From Strigops habroptila (taxonomy: Eukaryota; Chordata; Aves; Psittaciformes; Psittacidae), in NCBI RefSeq assembly GCF_004027225.2, contig NC_044296.2, positions 5,141,943 to 5,205,942 on the forward strand: a DNA stretch of 64,000 bases, written 5' to 3'. Positions 24,801 through 36,870 of this stretch are shown here, one piece after another. The stretch's first letter is position 1. The number at the start of each line of letters is the position of its first letter. Below the pieces are notes generated by a model that searched no databases, was not told where the DNA came from, and saw only the letters and a program-made list of their open reading frames with translations. The position numbers were made by a program, and so were the translations under genes.

Positions 24801-27800
24801 CTTACAGATAGGAACCATTTTTTAAAACATACCTGTCAACTCCTTTGGGCTGTACTGAATTTGTTAACAGACCACAGAAGTCAGAGGACATGGGTGGCTG
24901 CTGGGGGCTTAAGCCGCAGCAGGCAGTGATAAGGCTGCTGACAGCTTTGATATGCCTGGGAGCAGAGTTTAGAATTCAGATGAAATACACTACTTCTCTT
25001 TCTTTTTCTTTTTCCTTGGCTGCAGTAACAAAGAACAACGTTTTTATGCCATCAAGCTTCTGTGAACCGTCTACAGGCAATTCTGACTCGGAACCAGGTG
25101 AGCTTCCCCATTTCTCTGCTTTTGCTCAGCAAACTGCTGTCAGTCTGCCACCATCCAAAGGACTCCCATATTTCGAAAGCAAGACCCTGTCTGGGAGGAT
25201 GGAAGTGGTGCTGGTTCTTGTGTCACAGCTGTTCTCTTGCTCACTTCATTGCTTGAGTTCATCCTTGTGGAGGTAGTTAAAGGAACAAATAGCAAAGTTC
25301 TGCCGTGCTTTGGGAGTGGTGGTGGAAGCTGCGCTATAACTGTGCCTGCCTGGTGACATCAAGATAAAACTTAAATGACAGCTTCCCTTATCTGCTCTGT
25401 ATACTGGGGGGGGGGAGTGGGTTTAATAGTGGAAATGAAATCAACCATAATCTATGGTGATGTTCAGCCGTGATCTGTGAACTACTTATTTTGTTAATCC
25501 CTCCTGTTCTGTGGTTGGTTGTGCTGGTATTGCTGTATAGAATCCCAGCCTGGTTTGGTTTGGAAGGGACCTTAAAGCTCCTCCAGCTCCAACCCCTGCC
25601 CCGGGCAGGGACACCTTCCACTAGAGCAGGTTGCTCCAAGCCCGTGTCCAACGTGGCCTTGAACACTGCCAGGGATGGGGCAGCCACAGCTTCTCTGGGC
25701 ACCCTGTGCCAGCGCCTCAGCACCCTCACAGGGAAGAGCTTCTGCCTCAGAGCTCATCTCAGTCTCCCCTCTGGCAGGTTAAAGCCATTCCCCCTTGTCC
25801 AAAGCCCCTCCCTAGGTTTCTTGTCAGCCCCTTTAGCACATTGTTATCTTATACTTAAATGGCAGAATAAGTAAGATGGTAAGGTGCTGAGCACAGCCAT
25901 TATGCCCATGAGAGAAAACATTTATAATTACACCTTGTAAGTTCTTAGGAACTGATTTTGTAATAGCTGTGGGTTTATGAATATCATTTCTTGAGATTTT
26001 GGGGTTTTATCTAAAAGCTTGAAGTGCAGCGAGTGCAAACAAAGGAATTTCGTTTCCCTTCATACTGTAAAAGCAAATGGAATTATGAGAAATTAATCTT
26101 ACCCATTAAGTTTAACTGAATTTATGCTAATTAGCAGTTGGGTGCTTATTAGCAGCTGTCATGTTTAGTTATAGCGTTGGTTCTTCCTTCAGTTTGATTC
26201 TCACTTATAACCTCTGTTGCCTCGATTAATTCCTTCACACAAAGAACTCCATTTCTCTTGTGAAAAGGATCTGCCTCCAAAAAACAATTTGGAGGGGTTT
26301 TGATTGCAACAACTCGTGTTGCTGTCTTTGTGCGTTTGCTGTGATGATTCCTGGGAGTTCAGACTTCTCTTGGAAGAAGAGAATCGGTTCTTTGGAAATC
26401 CCTTTATGACTTTGGATATTTATAAAACTTCTAGCTTATTAGAGTGGGGAAAACATTGGGAATTGTGGCTTGCAGTGCACGTAGTGTGTTACAGCTGTGG
26501 CCTTTTGGGTTTGTTATTTTGCTTCCAGAGGAAAAGAGCAGTGGATTCCGGCTGAAGCCACCAATCCTTATCCATGGGCAGGCCCCCAGTGCAGGTGAGT
26601 TCAATCTGTTCTGCAGCAGTACAAAGAAACCAGTTCAAGCATTTCATCTATTTAGGACTTTCCTCAAACTGCTGCTGTAAGTGGAAACCAGAAAAAAATC
26701 TTCCATTCTCCACAGTGCTTATGCCCATATCCACTGTGTAACATGTACAGACACAGCCAGACTTTGGCTTGGCTCAGGACCGTGCTTCTGAAACGTGTCA
26801 GAGCTTAGTGTGCTTGGATTCAATCCTTAGAGTAGTGCTGGGCTCCCCGCACCAACACCTGGAAATCTCTTCATTAGGAGGAGAGAAGGAGACTTGGAAT
26901 GTGTAGTTGAATAATGTGTCAGTGCATAAGCAGGATTGCTTGTGTACTCTTCACTTCTCTTACATTTTGGCTTCTATTCCTGTATTAGTCATAAGCTCTC
27001 CTTCTGTGCTTTCCTGGATAAGGTAGAGAATATATTTTGAAGTGTTTTTTTTCAGGCTAGGAAGTTGTCTTCTCTATTTGGGACTAAGTCTATTTTAAGG
27101 CTGAGAGATGGGAAAGCAGCAGGTAGAAGCTTTTTTAATGGCTGCTTTTCCATTGTACGCTCTGTTGGAAGCAGTTACAGAAGAGATCAACTGAAGCTGA
27201 ATTTTTCAACTTTAAAGCTTTATAGCTCTTGGAAAACCTTTGTACTTGCAGGTCTCCCCAGCCAGAAACCGAAGGAGCAGCAGCGCAGTGTGCTACGTCC
27301 AGCAGTATTACAGGCACCACAGCCAAAAGCTTTCTCGCAGATGGGTAAATAACACTTTTGCTTTCTAAGGTACCACAGAGGGAGAACAAAACCCCCAAAA
27401 TCTCCTTAGTGCAGCAGTTTGTTTTACTCAGCATCCGTCTCTGTTGTGCTGGGTTTCTCCTTTCCAAAAAGCAACATCGTAGATGTGAGGTGGGTGGGGA
27501 AATGGCTGACAGGCTGCACCCAGTGCGTGGTGGTGGACAGCTTCCTCACCTGGGGACCTGTCACTAGTGGGGTCCCCCGGGGATCAATATTGGGCCCAAT
27601 GCTGTTCAATGTCTTCATAAGTGATGTGGGTGGTGGGATCAAAGGTACCGTGATGAAGTTTGCCAATGACACCAAACTGAGTGGGGAAGTGGACACTTTG
27701 GAAGGTAGAGCTGCCCTGCAGGATGACCTGGACAGGCTGGAGGAGGGGGCTCACGAGATGAAGTGACTTCTTGCTGACTTGGTTTTCTGCATTTGGACTT

Positions 27801-30800
27801 TTGATTCTGATAAGAATTGCTGAATCGTGGTCCTCATGTCTCTTGTAAATGCTATGGGAACTCTGTATTTTACATTGCAATGTTTCATGGGCTTAAGAAA
27901 ACAGCATGCAATTGGCAAGAGAAAACTTCTAGGACAATCTAAGTATTTAGAGAACTTCTAGAATTTTCTCATTCCTTATTCCAGTTCTCAGCAGTGGCAC
28001 CAATGGTGTGAATATCCCACCAGATTCCGCAGCCACATCAGAATCACTTAGTAATGCCACGCTGAAGAGTTCTGACTCTGAAGACAAGGTGAGTTGCAGG
28101 AGCATTGGAAAGACACTCAAGGTGACAAGCTTCAAAATAGTATTCCCTGAGCAAAGTCTGTTTGTTTAGTAATGGGAGTGCAGTTACACCAGTGATAGCC
28201 TCCTTCTCTACCCATACCATGGTGGTGCACTTGAGGTGTAGTATTAGATTTTATACTAGTAGTGTACTATTTTTATCTTTACTAAGTGCAACAAAGATTT
28301 ACTGAATGCAGTCTTAGGATGCTTTTTCTTACCTGTTTTCCCTCACAAAATACATTGCTCATTTCTGCTTCTACTGTCATTGTTTCCTTGTAGTCCTTCT
28401 AACTTTGTCTAGTCTTGCTGTAAAATCTTACTGCCACTTGAGAGCAACCTGCTCTACTGGAAGGTGTCCCTGCCCATGGCAGGGCTTTGGGACTGGATGA
28501 GCTTTAGGGTTGCTTCCAGCCCAAACCATTCTATGATTTAGTGCAGTTGAACATTGAAGCAGGCTCCCAAACTGAAAAGGCTTGGGAACATCCTTGGATT
28601 TTTTTTAAGACTTGGCTGTAGGACATCTCAGGTAGCCTGGCAGAGTTTTTGATGCTGCTTTGAGCACAGTTTGGACCAAGTGATTGTTAGAGATCCCCCT
28701 GAACCTCAGCTATTCTGTGATTCATTAAGGAAGATGATTTAAACAACAGGATTTTAAAAGCAAAATTTGTCTTGTAGCTCTGGAGATATTATTACAGGGT
28801 TGTCATTGCAAATGACTGTGTGACTCACAATGTCATAACGTGGCTTTTGTTTGAAGAAACTCAAGGCTAAAGCTTTCCGTTTCTTTTCTTTAGGCAGGAG
28901 AATGTCAGAAAAAAGAATCTAACAACACTTCAGATGATGACAGCTGTGAGAAGGCAGAACTAAATGCACAGCAAGCGTTTGTATTTGGGCAAAACTTAAG
29001 AGATAGAGTTAAGGTACGCATGTGTTTGTTATCTTGACTAAGAGTTGATGTATTTAAGTGAGGATAAGCAGCAGTGGAACAGATCATTTGATGGCACGAG
29101 CATTACGCACAGTTTCTGAAGTACTTTGAAGCCACCCTATATAGCAAGGTTAAAACCTGCATGTATTTAAACAAAATGAGCAGCTGTGAACACAGTTTGG
29201 TTGGCTCTTCAGGAAAACTGTTTTTCCAGACATTTAATAAATCAATTAATACTGTTCATTAGCATAAGAAGCTCACAGGTAACAAGCTCTGTGCAATCTA
29301 TTGTTTTCTCTTACCTTTTCGGTCAGAATTAAGTTGAAATGTGTTCCTAAGTTGCTCCCATGAAACTAAGACTTCACATAAAAGGTGAGAAAAGAAAACC
29401 AGGGCAGCCTGGGTTCAAACCTGTGCGTGGAGCGATTGAGCTGTGTTTTTTGTACCTACTGTTGAAGACAGGGTTGCACGGGTTTCCTGGCATAACAAGA
29501 GCTATACCAGGTCATAGGCTTATATTGCTTTATTGTAGGCAGTGCTTGTGGATGGAAGACTTTGTCTTGGGAAAGCATGAGCTAGAAAGTTTGTGGTCAG
29601 TAGTTTAGACTGACAATATCTCCTTGTTCTGTTCATAGCTGGGGGATGAAAGTGATGAAGCTGCCGACGTGCCCAACGCCGGCCTTCCTACGACAGACAC
29701 ACCTTCTGCAACAAATTACTTCCTACAGTACATCAGTTCCAGGTGAGCCTGCAGGGAAACCTGGAGGACACTTCTTCTGTGTTCAGGATGATTTGTGATT
29801 CTGCTGTTTGGGTGCAGGGCTTATACTGGGTCAGTGGGAACTCAGGCTTCTGGAGAATGAGGTGGCAAACTTCAGATCTGGGGGAACCCTCCATCATATG
29901 GTCAAGGGAGATGCATGTGACACCACTTACTTGACCACAACCTCAGCAAAGCCTCTTCAGAAAACTAACAAGCATAAGATGAGAGAAGTTTTCTCATGAA
30001 TGAATAGAAAGAAACAGTGATGGAGTTAATTGGAGCTACCAGTAGAATCCAGTAGATCTGTGCTTCAGCCTGCTCTAGTGGAAGGTGTCCCTGCCCGTGG
30101 CAGGGGGTTGGAACTGGAGGAGCTTTAAGGTCCCTTCAACCCAAACCATCCCATGATTCTGTGAACAATTCTTTAAGTTTTTTCAGTCTGTAAAATAAAA
30201 AAACCTGTTGTCCTTCCTAAATGGGATTTAAACTCTGTTAATAAAAATGCCACATGGGAGGAGGATGCTTATTCTATAAGGCAGATGCAAGGGCTGAGAT
30301 TTGATTGTGAAACTTCTTGGTGAGCATAGTATTGGAGCTAGTCTAACAAGAGGCATTACTTATCCCTGCTGCCTTTGCTTCAAGTGGCTTAGTTTCAGTT
30401 CTTTTCCTTTCTGAGAAAATTGACCTAAAAACCTGTAGTACTTCACATTTGTGTATGTAGAATACTGCTTAAAAGTACGTTGTGTGATTAAACAACAAGC
30501 CCTCACTTAGCGTTCAGCATGGCTTAATGTGGAACCCTTTAGATACCTAAAGGGAAGTTATTTGCAGTGACAAAACCATTTGCCATCATTCTGAGAGGAT
30601 TCTCACTCTGTAAAACCAGGATGTGCTCTTTGTGTTACTAAATTGTATTCATTTTTGCTGATGTTTGTGTCAACCAGTACTTAAAGCCAGCGACAGTCAC
30701 TCACTTACTGAGGAATTTTATCAGAAGATAAATGGGTATTTTCCTGACTTATAAAACCTATTTTGTTGGGGGGGGGGGGGTTTGTTTGCTTTTGTTCTTT

Positions 30801-33800
30801 TGTTTTCCTCCAGTGTAGAGAACTCTACAAACAGTGCAGATGCATCTAGCAACAAGTTTGTGTTTGGACAGAACATGAGTGAGCGAGTGCTAGTGAGTAT
30901 CCACAGTGTATGGAATGCTCTAAGTCTGTGAGGAGTCGGTGTTACAGATCCTCACTCAGGGATTTTGAGAACCTTTAATTATACTCATCACTGGAGCATG
31001 GTTTTCTTTCAGTGGTTTTCCGTTGTAGGTAATTCCCTTTTCTGAGTGCAGCGTGGGGGTTTCATTATGAGTACTGGCTGCAGCAGCAGTGTTCCTCCAG
31101 AGTTTCCCTGCTGACCTCTGCTAGTGTAAGGAGCTTGAGTGCCTTCCACTAGTCCATGTGGTTCTCAAGTCGAAGCACTTTATGGCACAGTTTGCTTTAA
31201 ATGGCTTCTTCAGTATAATTGTTGGAGTGTTTTATGTTTTCTACCCTCCAAATTGGGAAAAGTTCAGTTACATGGTCCCCCAGTGATGGGTTTCCAAGTC
31301 CAGCTGCCTCAGTACTGAGGTGTGATTCAGAAAACTGTTTATGGTGTGCCATCCAAAGGTACAACTTCCAGTGCCTCGCTGTTTCCTGCTGTTGTTTTTA
31401 TTGCTATGCTGGTCTAAAGGGGAAACACTGAATGCTGTGCACTCATAGCCATGTAACCGCTGAGCAGGGAGTTCAGTCAAGTGTGCGCCAGCTTGAACTG
31501 TAGCTGAAACTGGTTTGCTTTATTGAACATACCTTCACAATGAGGGTTGCAATTTGGTTTCAGTTCAAGGAAAAATGATCTGAACTGTGTTCAGGTCACG
31601 CTCCATTCAGTTCCTTGGCTGGGGAAGTAGGATAGCTGTTACTGTGAGAGCATGTCTTCTGTGGGGTGGTTCTTGTGCCGTACGGTTGATGAACACTCGG
31701 GCTTCCCTCAGTGACTGATCACTAGCTTTGTTCTGCAGAATCAGTGTATGCTTTCTGTCTTCTGTTTACCCCCTCCTCTTTTTGCAATAGAGTCCACCAA
31801 AATCAAATGAAGGTAGTACAGAGAGTAATAAGGAGAATGCTGCTACAGAGTCTGGGTCTGAATCATCTTCTCAGGAAGCCACACCAGAGAAAGGTGAAAA
31901 ACACTATTATTTTAGGAATGGTAGTTAATCCTTGTTTAAATGATTGCATTTTTCAATGTCCTGTTAGTTTATAAAAACATAACATTTTTATGTTGCCTTT
32001 ACTGTCTCCTGTAACCAAAGACACAGCCTCAGGGTGGGAGGTGATGTGCTGTTTGCTGGATTCTAGATCCAGCTGTTTGCTGGATTCTAGGCTGTTGGGA
32101 CTCTTCAGATTGGCAAGGTTTTCTGGAAAGCTTGGCTTTTCTCCAGCAAACTGCTTACAAGCCAAACAAAAAGTGGAACATGAGTGGTGCTGGACATGGG
32201 TGGACCCAGCTGCAGGGCTGTGGCAGTGTCAGGACTGCTGGAGCACCTACAGATCTGCAGGTGTCCATGTGACAGGAAAGGTTTTGAAACACTGTCTGCA
32301 GGGACAAGATTTGTCACTAACTTCCCTCTCCTGTCCCTTGTGTCTTGTGCTTAAAAGCCAAGCTTTAACTTCTGCTGTCAATTTCTGTCCTGTCTCTGAT
32401 ATTCTGTTAAGGTGTGTCTTCTGTGCTTTACTGCTTCAAATTCGGGTGTACTTGTGCGAGGCCTTTATCCAGCTTACAAATATGCTAATCCTTCTCCAAC
32501 TTTCAAAATGTTGTTCAGCAAACAATATTTCAGAGTCCCTGGCAGAGTCTGCAGCAGCCTACACTAAAGCAACAGCAAGGAAGTGTTTGTTAGCAAAGGT
32601 CGAAGTGATCACTGGGGAGGAAGCTGAAAGTAATGTGTTACAGGTAAGAAAATGATAATGTTTGAGGAGCTTTGACTTTATGGGGATTCATCTGGATGAA
32701 TGCACACCACCTGATTCCCTACAGCTCAGCCACCCCTTATCTCTAATGGATTTTCTTGGGTTAAAATGCAACCTTCTGATGTTTATTAATCGGAGCCTTA
32801 CTTTGTTGTTTCTTGATTTCCTCTTTCTGAAGACATGTTAGTGCTTGGGCTATCCAAATCTTAAGCATACTCTCCTGAATCCATCACAGCTTCTATCATA
32901 GAATGGTTTGGGTTGGAAAATGACTGATTTAAGACTACTGACTCTTCACCAGTCTCATATCACAATAAGTTTCCTCTGTGAAAGTTTGTACCTTACCTGA
33001 AATTGTCCTTGTTGCTTGCTCTTGAATGCAGATATTCTTTAAGAGTCTATAGCTTCTGTTAATAAAACTTTATGCAACCAGTCAACCTATTTTGAGGAAC
33101 TGATGGCATGAGAGAGGATGACTACCTTGCTTTACACAGCTATAGACAGTTAAAATTCCAATATGAAATCTGAATCTCTTTAACCAGCTGTAGGTGGCTA
33201 AGTAGGAACTATGTTATTTCAATTGACCGCTGTGCTACAGAGCTATTTTCTGTTACAGATTCAGTGCAAGCTGTTTGTATTTGATAAAAACTCCCAGTCT
33301 TGGGTGGAAAGAGGTCGAGGACTTCTGAGACTCAATGATATGGCCTCAACAGATGATGGAACATTACAGTCTCGGCTGGGTAAGAGGAACCAGGGGAGAT
33401 GAGGTACTGGATGACAGTCAGTGCTATTTTCATAGGATGTTTCCATGACGTGCAGCGGCATCTACTTTAGTTATGTCTTAGCTACAGGAACTCAGAAGCA
33501 GTTTGTACCTTTTCTCTTGTTTCAATTTGACACTTTCTTCCCAAGGGAATATCCCTCCTAGGGTAGCACATGTGCCAGTTGCTTTTTTTTTTCCCGTCTA
33601 TAAAAGCAAGCTGCATTTAGCAACTACAATTTGTGACTAGAAATTTCTGGTAATGTTCTTCAGATCTGGGCTCTCTGCCCTTTGGGATGGGGTGCTTGTG
33701 GCAGGGGAAGTCTCTTTGACTAGTGCACTACAGTTCAGACCAGCAGGAATGGGCATTAGCCTGAGGTTAGCTCAGATTCAACCACTGAACTTTGTATTAA

Positions 33801-36800
33801 CATGTAAGACTTTGGGCTAAGTGTCTTTAGACATGACTGCTAATTTTCAATAGCCTGTGTTCTTCTGATTAACACTTGTCACAAGATTCTTGTTTTAAGG
33901 GCTTTCCCTTGCTATTCCTTGTAAAGACACTTAAATGGTCCCACAATAACAAGCCATCTTGGCTGTTTTGAGCTTCCTGTTGTGTCTTTTTGCACCTAAC
34001 TGATCTTGTACGTTGGCTTTAGTGATGAGGACTCAGGGGAGTCTCAGGTTAATCTTAAACACCAAGCTCTGGGCTCAGATGCAGATCGATAAAGCCAGCG
34101 AGAAGAGCATCCGGATCACTGCCATGGATACAGAGGACCAGGGCGTTAAAGTTTTTCTTATATCAGTGAGTATTGGTTTTTCTTTACATCTTAACCTTCC
34201 TACTAAAATTGGTGCTTGCTTAAATTGGAGTTGAGATAACGTTCCCACTCTTCTTTGTACCCTCACCTCCTTACAACCACCACCTCCCAGAAGACAAAGG
34301 GCTTGGCAGACTTTACTAGTTGTGAAGAAATGCCACATAAAAGGCTGGTTTAGGAAGGCATATTGCTTAAAGCATTGACCGTGGAGTCACAGGATCTGTT
34401 CCATGCCTTCTGAGACTGTAACTGTAGGGTAAGATGAATGCAAATCATTTTTGTTATCGAGGGAAATAGGCATTTCATAGATTTCCTTGGAATAGCTTAA
34501 CCAAAATTAGATCTCCCAGAACCTGTAGCACAGGAAAGCTGTCATTGTCTATGTGCAGGGTGGGTGGGTGTACAGAGGCTCACTGGAAGTGAAACACTAA
34601 ACATCTGAAGAACATCGTATTTGTAGTTAAGGGTAAAACACTTTCACGTGGATTTTCTTTTAATACAGAGTATTCCAAGCAGTAGCAGGACAGTGAAAGT
34701 GATTTCTGTGCTTGCTAAATGGGGAAAGAGCAACCCCAGTTACAATTACTAAACCACTTGAGAGATCATGATAGAGTCAGTAAGAAAGGAAGGGCATTCC
34801 CTAATGCCTGCTAAGAGCACTTACACTTTTTGAGAGGTCTGAACACACTCTTCTAACTTACCCTGATTACCAAGGAGTTGCTAAAGAAGTAGTGGATTTG
34901 GGGATCAGAAACTGAGAACAGCACCAAATGGTCAGCTTTTCGAGGCATAAAGTGGTCATTAACCTTTGAGAGTAAAGAAAGAGAAATTCTGGGAGAGGTG
35001 GTCACAAATGCTTCCCTCTGGAAGAGCTGACCAGTGCAAAAGAAAGTGTAAAAAGAGATAAATTCCAACATAAATTGGAATCATCACTTGCCTGCTTGTC
35101 CAGGCAGTTTCCTTGTTGTGTCTTATGTTGGAATGTTGTCAGTGCACCGTGAAACAATTGACTCGATTACGATTAACTAATATGTAAAGTGGAGTGAATG
35201 ACAAACGTGGAAAAATCAGTGCAAGACAAACTTCTTCATTCGAGAACTTGTTAGCATAAGCTTTGGAGGTGTCAGAAAAGCTGTGTGACTCCTGGGTAAA
35301 GAGCTGATCTACAGTCAACTGCATATGTGAGCCAGAATTGGTGCTGAGCAGAGAGGAGTAGACCCTCACCATCACAGTTCAGTCTGTTGAGCATCTTCCT
35401 ATGTCTACCACAACCCATTCTGACCTACTGTGGAAAACCCTACATTAGAAAACTGAGTAGCTGGTGAAATTGGGCACAACTGGTGTGGATTCCATAAGCA
35501 GTGATTTATTCTTTTATAATTCCTTGCACCTTTTCTTGCTTCTGAATATTAAACCCATGTAGGCAAGCTCTAAAGACACAGGGCAGCTGTATGCTGCATT
35601 GCACCATCGGATCTTGGCCTTGCGGAGTAGAGTGGAACAAGAGCAAGAAGTGAAGAATGTAGCACCTGAGCCAGAGGTAACGCAATCAAACGAGGAAGAC
35701 AGTGATGATGATGTCATTGCACCTTCAGGATCAGTTGGAAGTGGTAAGCAAGAAAGAGAACAGAGCTTCCTGGTTTCCATACATTTTTCTCTGTCCTCTC
35801 TGTAACTGTATTAGAGATGTACTTCTGGCTTGTTACTGCTCACAGGGGTTTGTGAAATAAAACTCAGGGCACCGGGTGCCTTTTTGAATGCAACTGTTTG
35901 CTACTTCTCTAAACTGGTAAAAAGTCCCCTCCGCTGCTTCCATGGCACATTTAGCAGAGGTTCTCTGTGCTTCAGGTAGTTCTAGTTTTGTTTACGGGGG
36001 TTTTTTTTTTAAGGGATGGTTGTGAGTTGCATTTTTGCCTTCAACATGGCCAAGGCTTGCCCAGAGGAGCTGTGGCTGCCCCATCCCTGGCAGTGTTCAA
36101 GGCCAGGTTGGACACAGGGGCTTGGAGCAACCTGCTCTAGTGGAAGGTGTCCCTGCCCGTGGCAGGGGTTGGGGCTGGAGGAGCTTTAAGGTCCCTCCAA
36201 CCCAAACCATTCTATAAAACCTGAGGTGACTGTCTTGGGCTATCTTCAGCAGGAAGAATTCAGACTGACCCTTGAGTAGTAGCGTGCTATTTGGAAAGCG
36301 GAAGGTTTACAAAGGTACATGGAAAGTGTAATTAATTTCATTGTACGTGAGGAGACCATAATTTAAGAAAAGCTCTAGTCCTCAGTTTGAGGAAGGCTTC
36401 CTTCTGCACTTCTGACTTGGGAGTTCATCTGTGCTTTGCTTTCCTATGGCTTAGAACATCCAGCCTTTGGCAGAGACCAGTTCTCCATCCTGATTCACTG
36501 CAGGGGGGGAAAAAAAGAAGGAATGAATATGACCAAAAGCAGCGGGTGGATTTAAGAGGCTGAAAACTTGAGCTTTTAGGCTCTGGGGTGCTGCTGGGGT
36601 CCCCAAATGAGATAAATCAGATTAGTCAAGAACATAAGATTCTGTAGTGGACAGAACTCGATCTGGAGAAGGAAGATGTAAGGCAGGCAGAGGGGGACCT
36701 CTGCAGTTCTCATCTGTCCTTGAAATCCTCAATCTGAGACTTCTGTGGGCTTCTCAGGTGGGGTCTCTTAATGTAAAGCAAGAAACAAAAGATATTTCTT

Positions 36801-36870
36801 ATGACAAAGAACTTTCTTTGTTTCAGGTCCTAATGATGAAGGTGATGGGCAGAATGTTGGCAGCACATAG
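9298..36870 (+). CDS. RANBP3: Ran-binding protein 3
   Basis: Nuclear cofactor of exportin-1 (CRM1): it binds Ran-GTP and promotes export-complex assembly, and is also reported to export Smad2/3 and beta-catenin. Coding exons: 9298-9319, 17303-17358, 23544-23580, 23667-23753, 25026-25097, 26529-26594, 27252-27344, 27985-28088, 28894-29013, 29639-29742, 30814-30892, 31791-31893, 32534-32643, 33259-33379, 34023-34165, 35563-35743, 36827-36870. All have GT/AG borders and matching phases; the total is 1542 bases (513 residues). The start [15 protein letters not shown], a basic nuclear signal ([10 protein letters not shown]), two FVFGQN motifs (about 208 and 269) and a RanBD at about 315-460 ([25 protein letters not shown]) match the family. 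Human isoforms are longer: a Pro/Ala-rich stretch after residue 26 has no counterpart here. The acidic C-terminus ends GQNVGST. Confidence 0.97.
9320..14198. other. RANBP3 intron 1, first part
   Basis: Beyond the CpG island this is AT-rich intronic sequence with pyrimidine-rich runs near 10800-10860. No exon on either strand could be supported. Confidence 0.6.
14199..14585 (+). repeat. Old CR1 LINE fragment in RANBP3 intron 1
   Basis: Scattered blocks such as GGCTGCTTCAGCCTACAGAAAG and the end GGTCCCTTCCAACCTGAATTA match CR1 in sense orientation, with many differences and gaps. It is clearly older than the main copies in this window. Confidence 0.7.
16448..16838 (-). repeat. CR1 LINE 3' fragment in RANBP3 intron 1
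   Basis: Antisense copy of about 390 bases, from CACAGAATCCCGGACTGG to GCTGCCCCAGCCCAGCTGA. It has the GGGAAAAGTCTGTGCC form of the diagnostic block. It lies 465 bases before RANBP3 exon 2 and is complementary to the sense copy at 21345-21630 on the other side of that exon. Confidence 0.93.
18703..19095 (-). repeat. CR1 LINE fragment, older subfamily, in RANBP3 intron 2
   Basis: Begins AATAGAATCATAGACTGG and continues with AAGTCCATCCAGTTCCAACC, where the main copies have a CTCCTCCAG form. It follows the CR1 plan (CCTCTTGTCCTATCACTGG, CTTCTCTTCTCTGTGCTGAACAG) but differs throughout, so it is a separate subfamily. Confidence 0.88.
21345..21630 (+). repeat. CR1 LINE 3' fragment in RANBP3 intron 2
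   Basis: Sense copy running from GTGCCTGCAGGGACAGG to the GGGATTCCATGATT end, with the GGCACAGGGTGCCCAGAG block. It can pair with antisense copies in intron 1 (16448) and intron 5 (25537). Confidence 0.93.
24200..24290 (+). repeat. Diverged CR1 3' tail in RANBP3 intron 4
   Basis: TGTCTCTGCCTGTGGCAAGG and CTTTAAGGTCCTTTCCAACC match the last part of CR1 with substitutions. It is short and old. Confidence 0.7.
25537..25838 (-). repeat. CR1 LINE 3' fragment in RANBP3 intron 5
   Basis: Antisense copy from TATAGAATCCCAGCCTGG to the CCCCTTTAG block, with an internal shortening after CATTCCCCC. It has the GGGCACCCTGTGCC block. It forms an inverted pair with the sense copy at 21345, bracketing exons 3 to 5. 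Confidence 0.92.
27490..27775 (+). repeat. CR1-type LINE reverse-transcriptase fragment in RANBP3 intron 7
   Basis: The translation contains [16 protein letters not shown], then [18 protein letters not shown] and [13 protein letters not shown]. These are motifs of the CR1-clade reverse transcriptase, including the catalytic region, which is normally FADD and reads FAND here. It is an internal piece without the 3' end and is degraded. It begins about 145 bases after exon 7. Confidence 0.85.
28437..28541 (+). repeat. CR1 3' tail fragment in RANBP3 intron 8
   Basis: GAGCAACCTGCTCTACTGGA through CCCAAACCATTCTATGATTT gives the last 100 bases of CR1 in sense orientation. Confidence 0.9.
28610..28725 (+). 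repeat. Old CR1 3' tail fragment in RANBP3 intron 8
   Basis: GGACCAAGTGATTGTTAGAG followed by CAGCTATTCTGTGATTC resembles the tail of an older CR1 subfamily. It lies just after the previous fragment. The left limit is uncertain. Confidence 0.55.
30065..30164 (+). repeat. CR1 3' tail fragment in RANBP3 intron 10
   Basis: CTGCTCTAGTGGAAGGTGTC through CCATCCCATGATTCTGTG gives the last 100 bases of CR1, sense orientation, close to the main family. Confidence 0.9.
30768..30780 (+). repeat. G13 homopolymer before RANBP3 exon 11
   Basis: A run of 13 G lies 33 bases upstream of exon 11, followed directly by the T-rich tract of the 3' splice site. It is outside the acceptor itself. Confidence 0.8.
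32893..32922 (-). repeat. Very short CR1 end fragment in RANBP3 intron 13
   Basis: ATCATAGAATGGTTTGGGTT followed by GGAAAATGAC matches only the extreme 3' end of CR1 in antisense orientation. Confidence 0.6.
36054..36214 (+). repeat. CR1 3' fragment in RANBP3 intron 16
   Basis: GCTTGCCCAGAGGAGCTGTG to CCCAAACCATTCTATAAAAC, sense orientation, about 160 bases of the CR1 end. Confidence 0.92.

Noticed and set aside
31990-32655. Open frame of 221 codons running through RANBP3 intron 12 into exon 13
   Set aside because: Only the last part, after the acceptor at 32533, matches RANBP3; the rest is intron that happens to be open.
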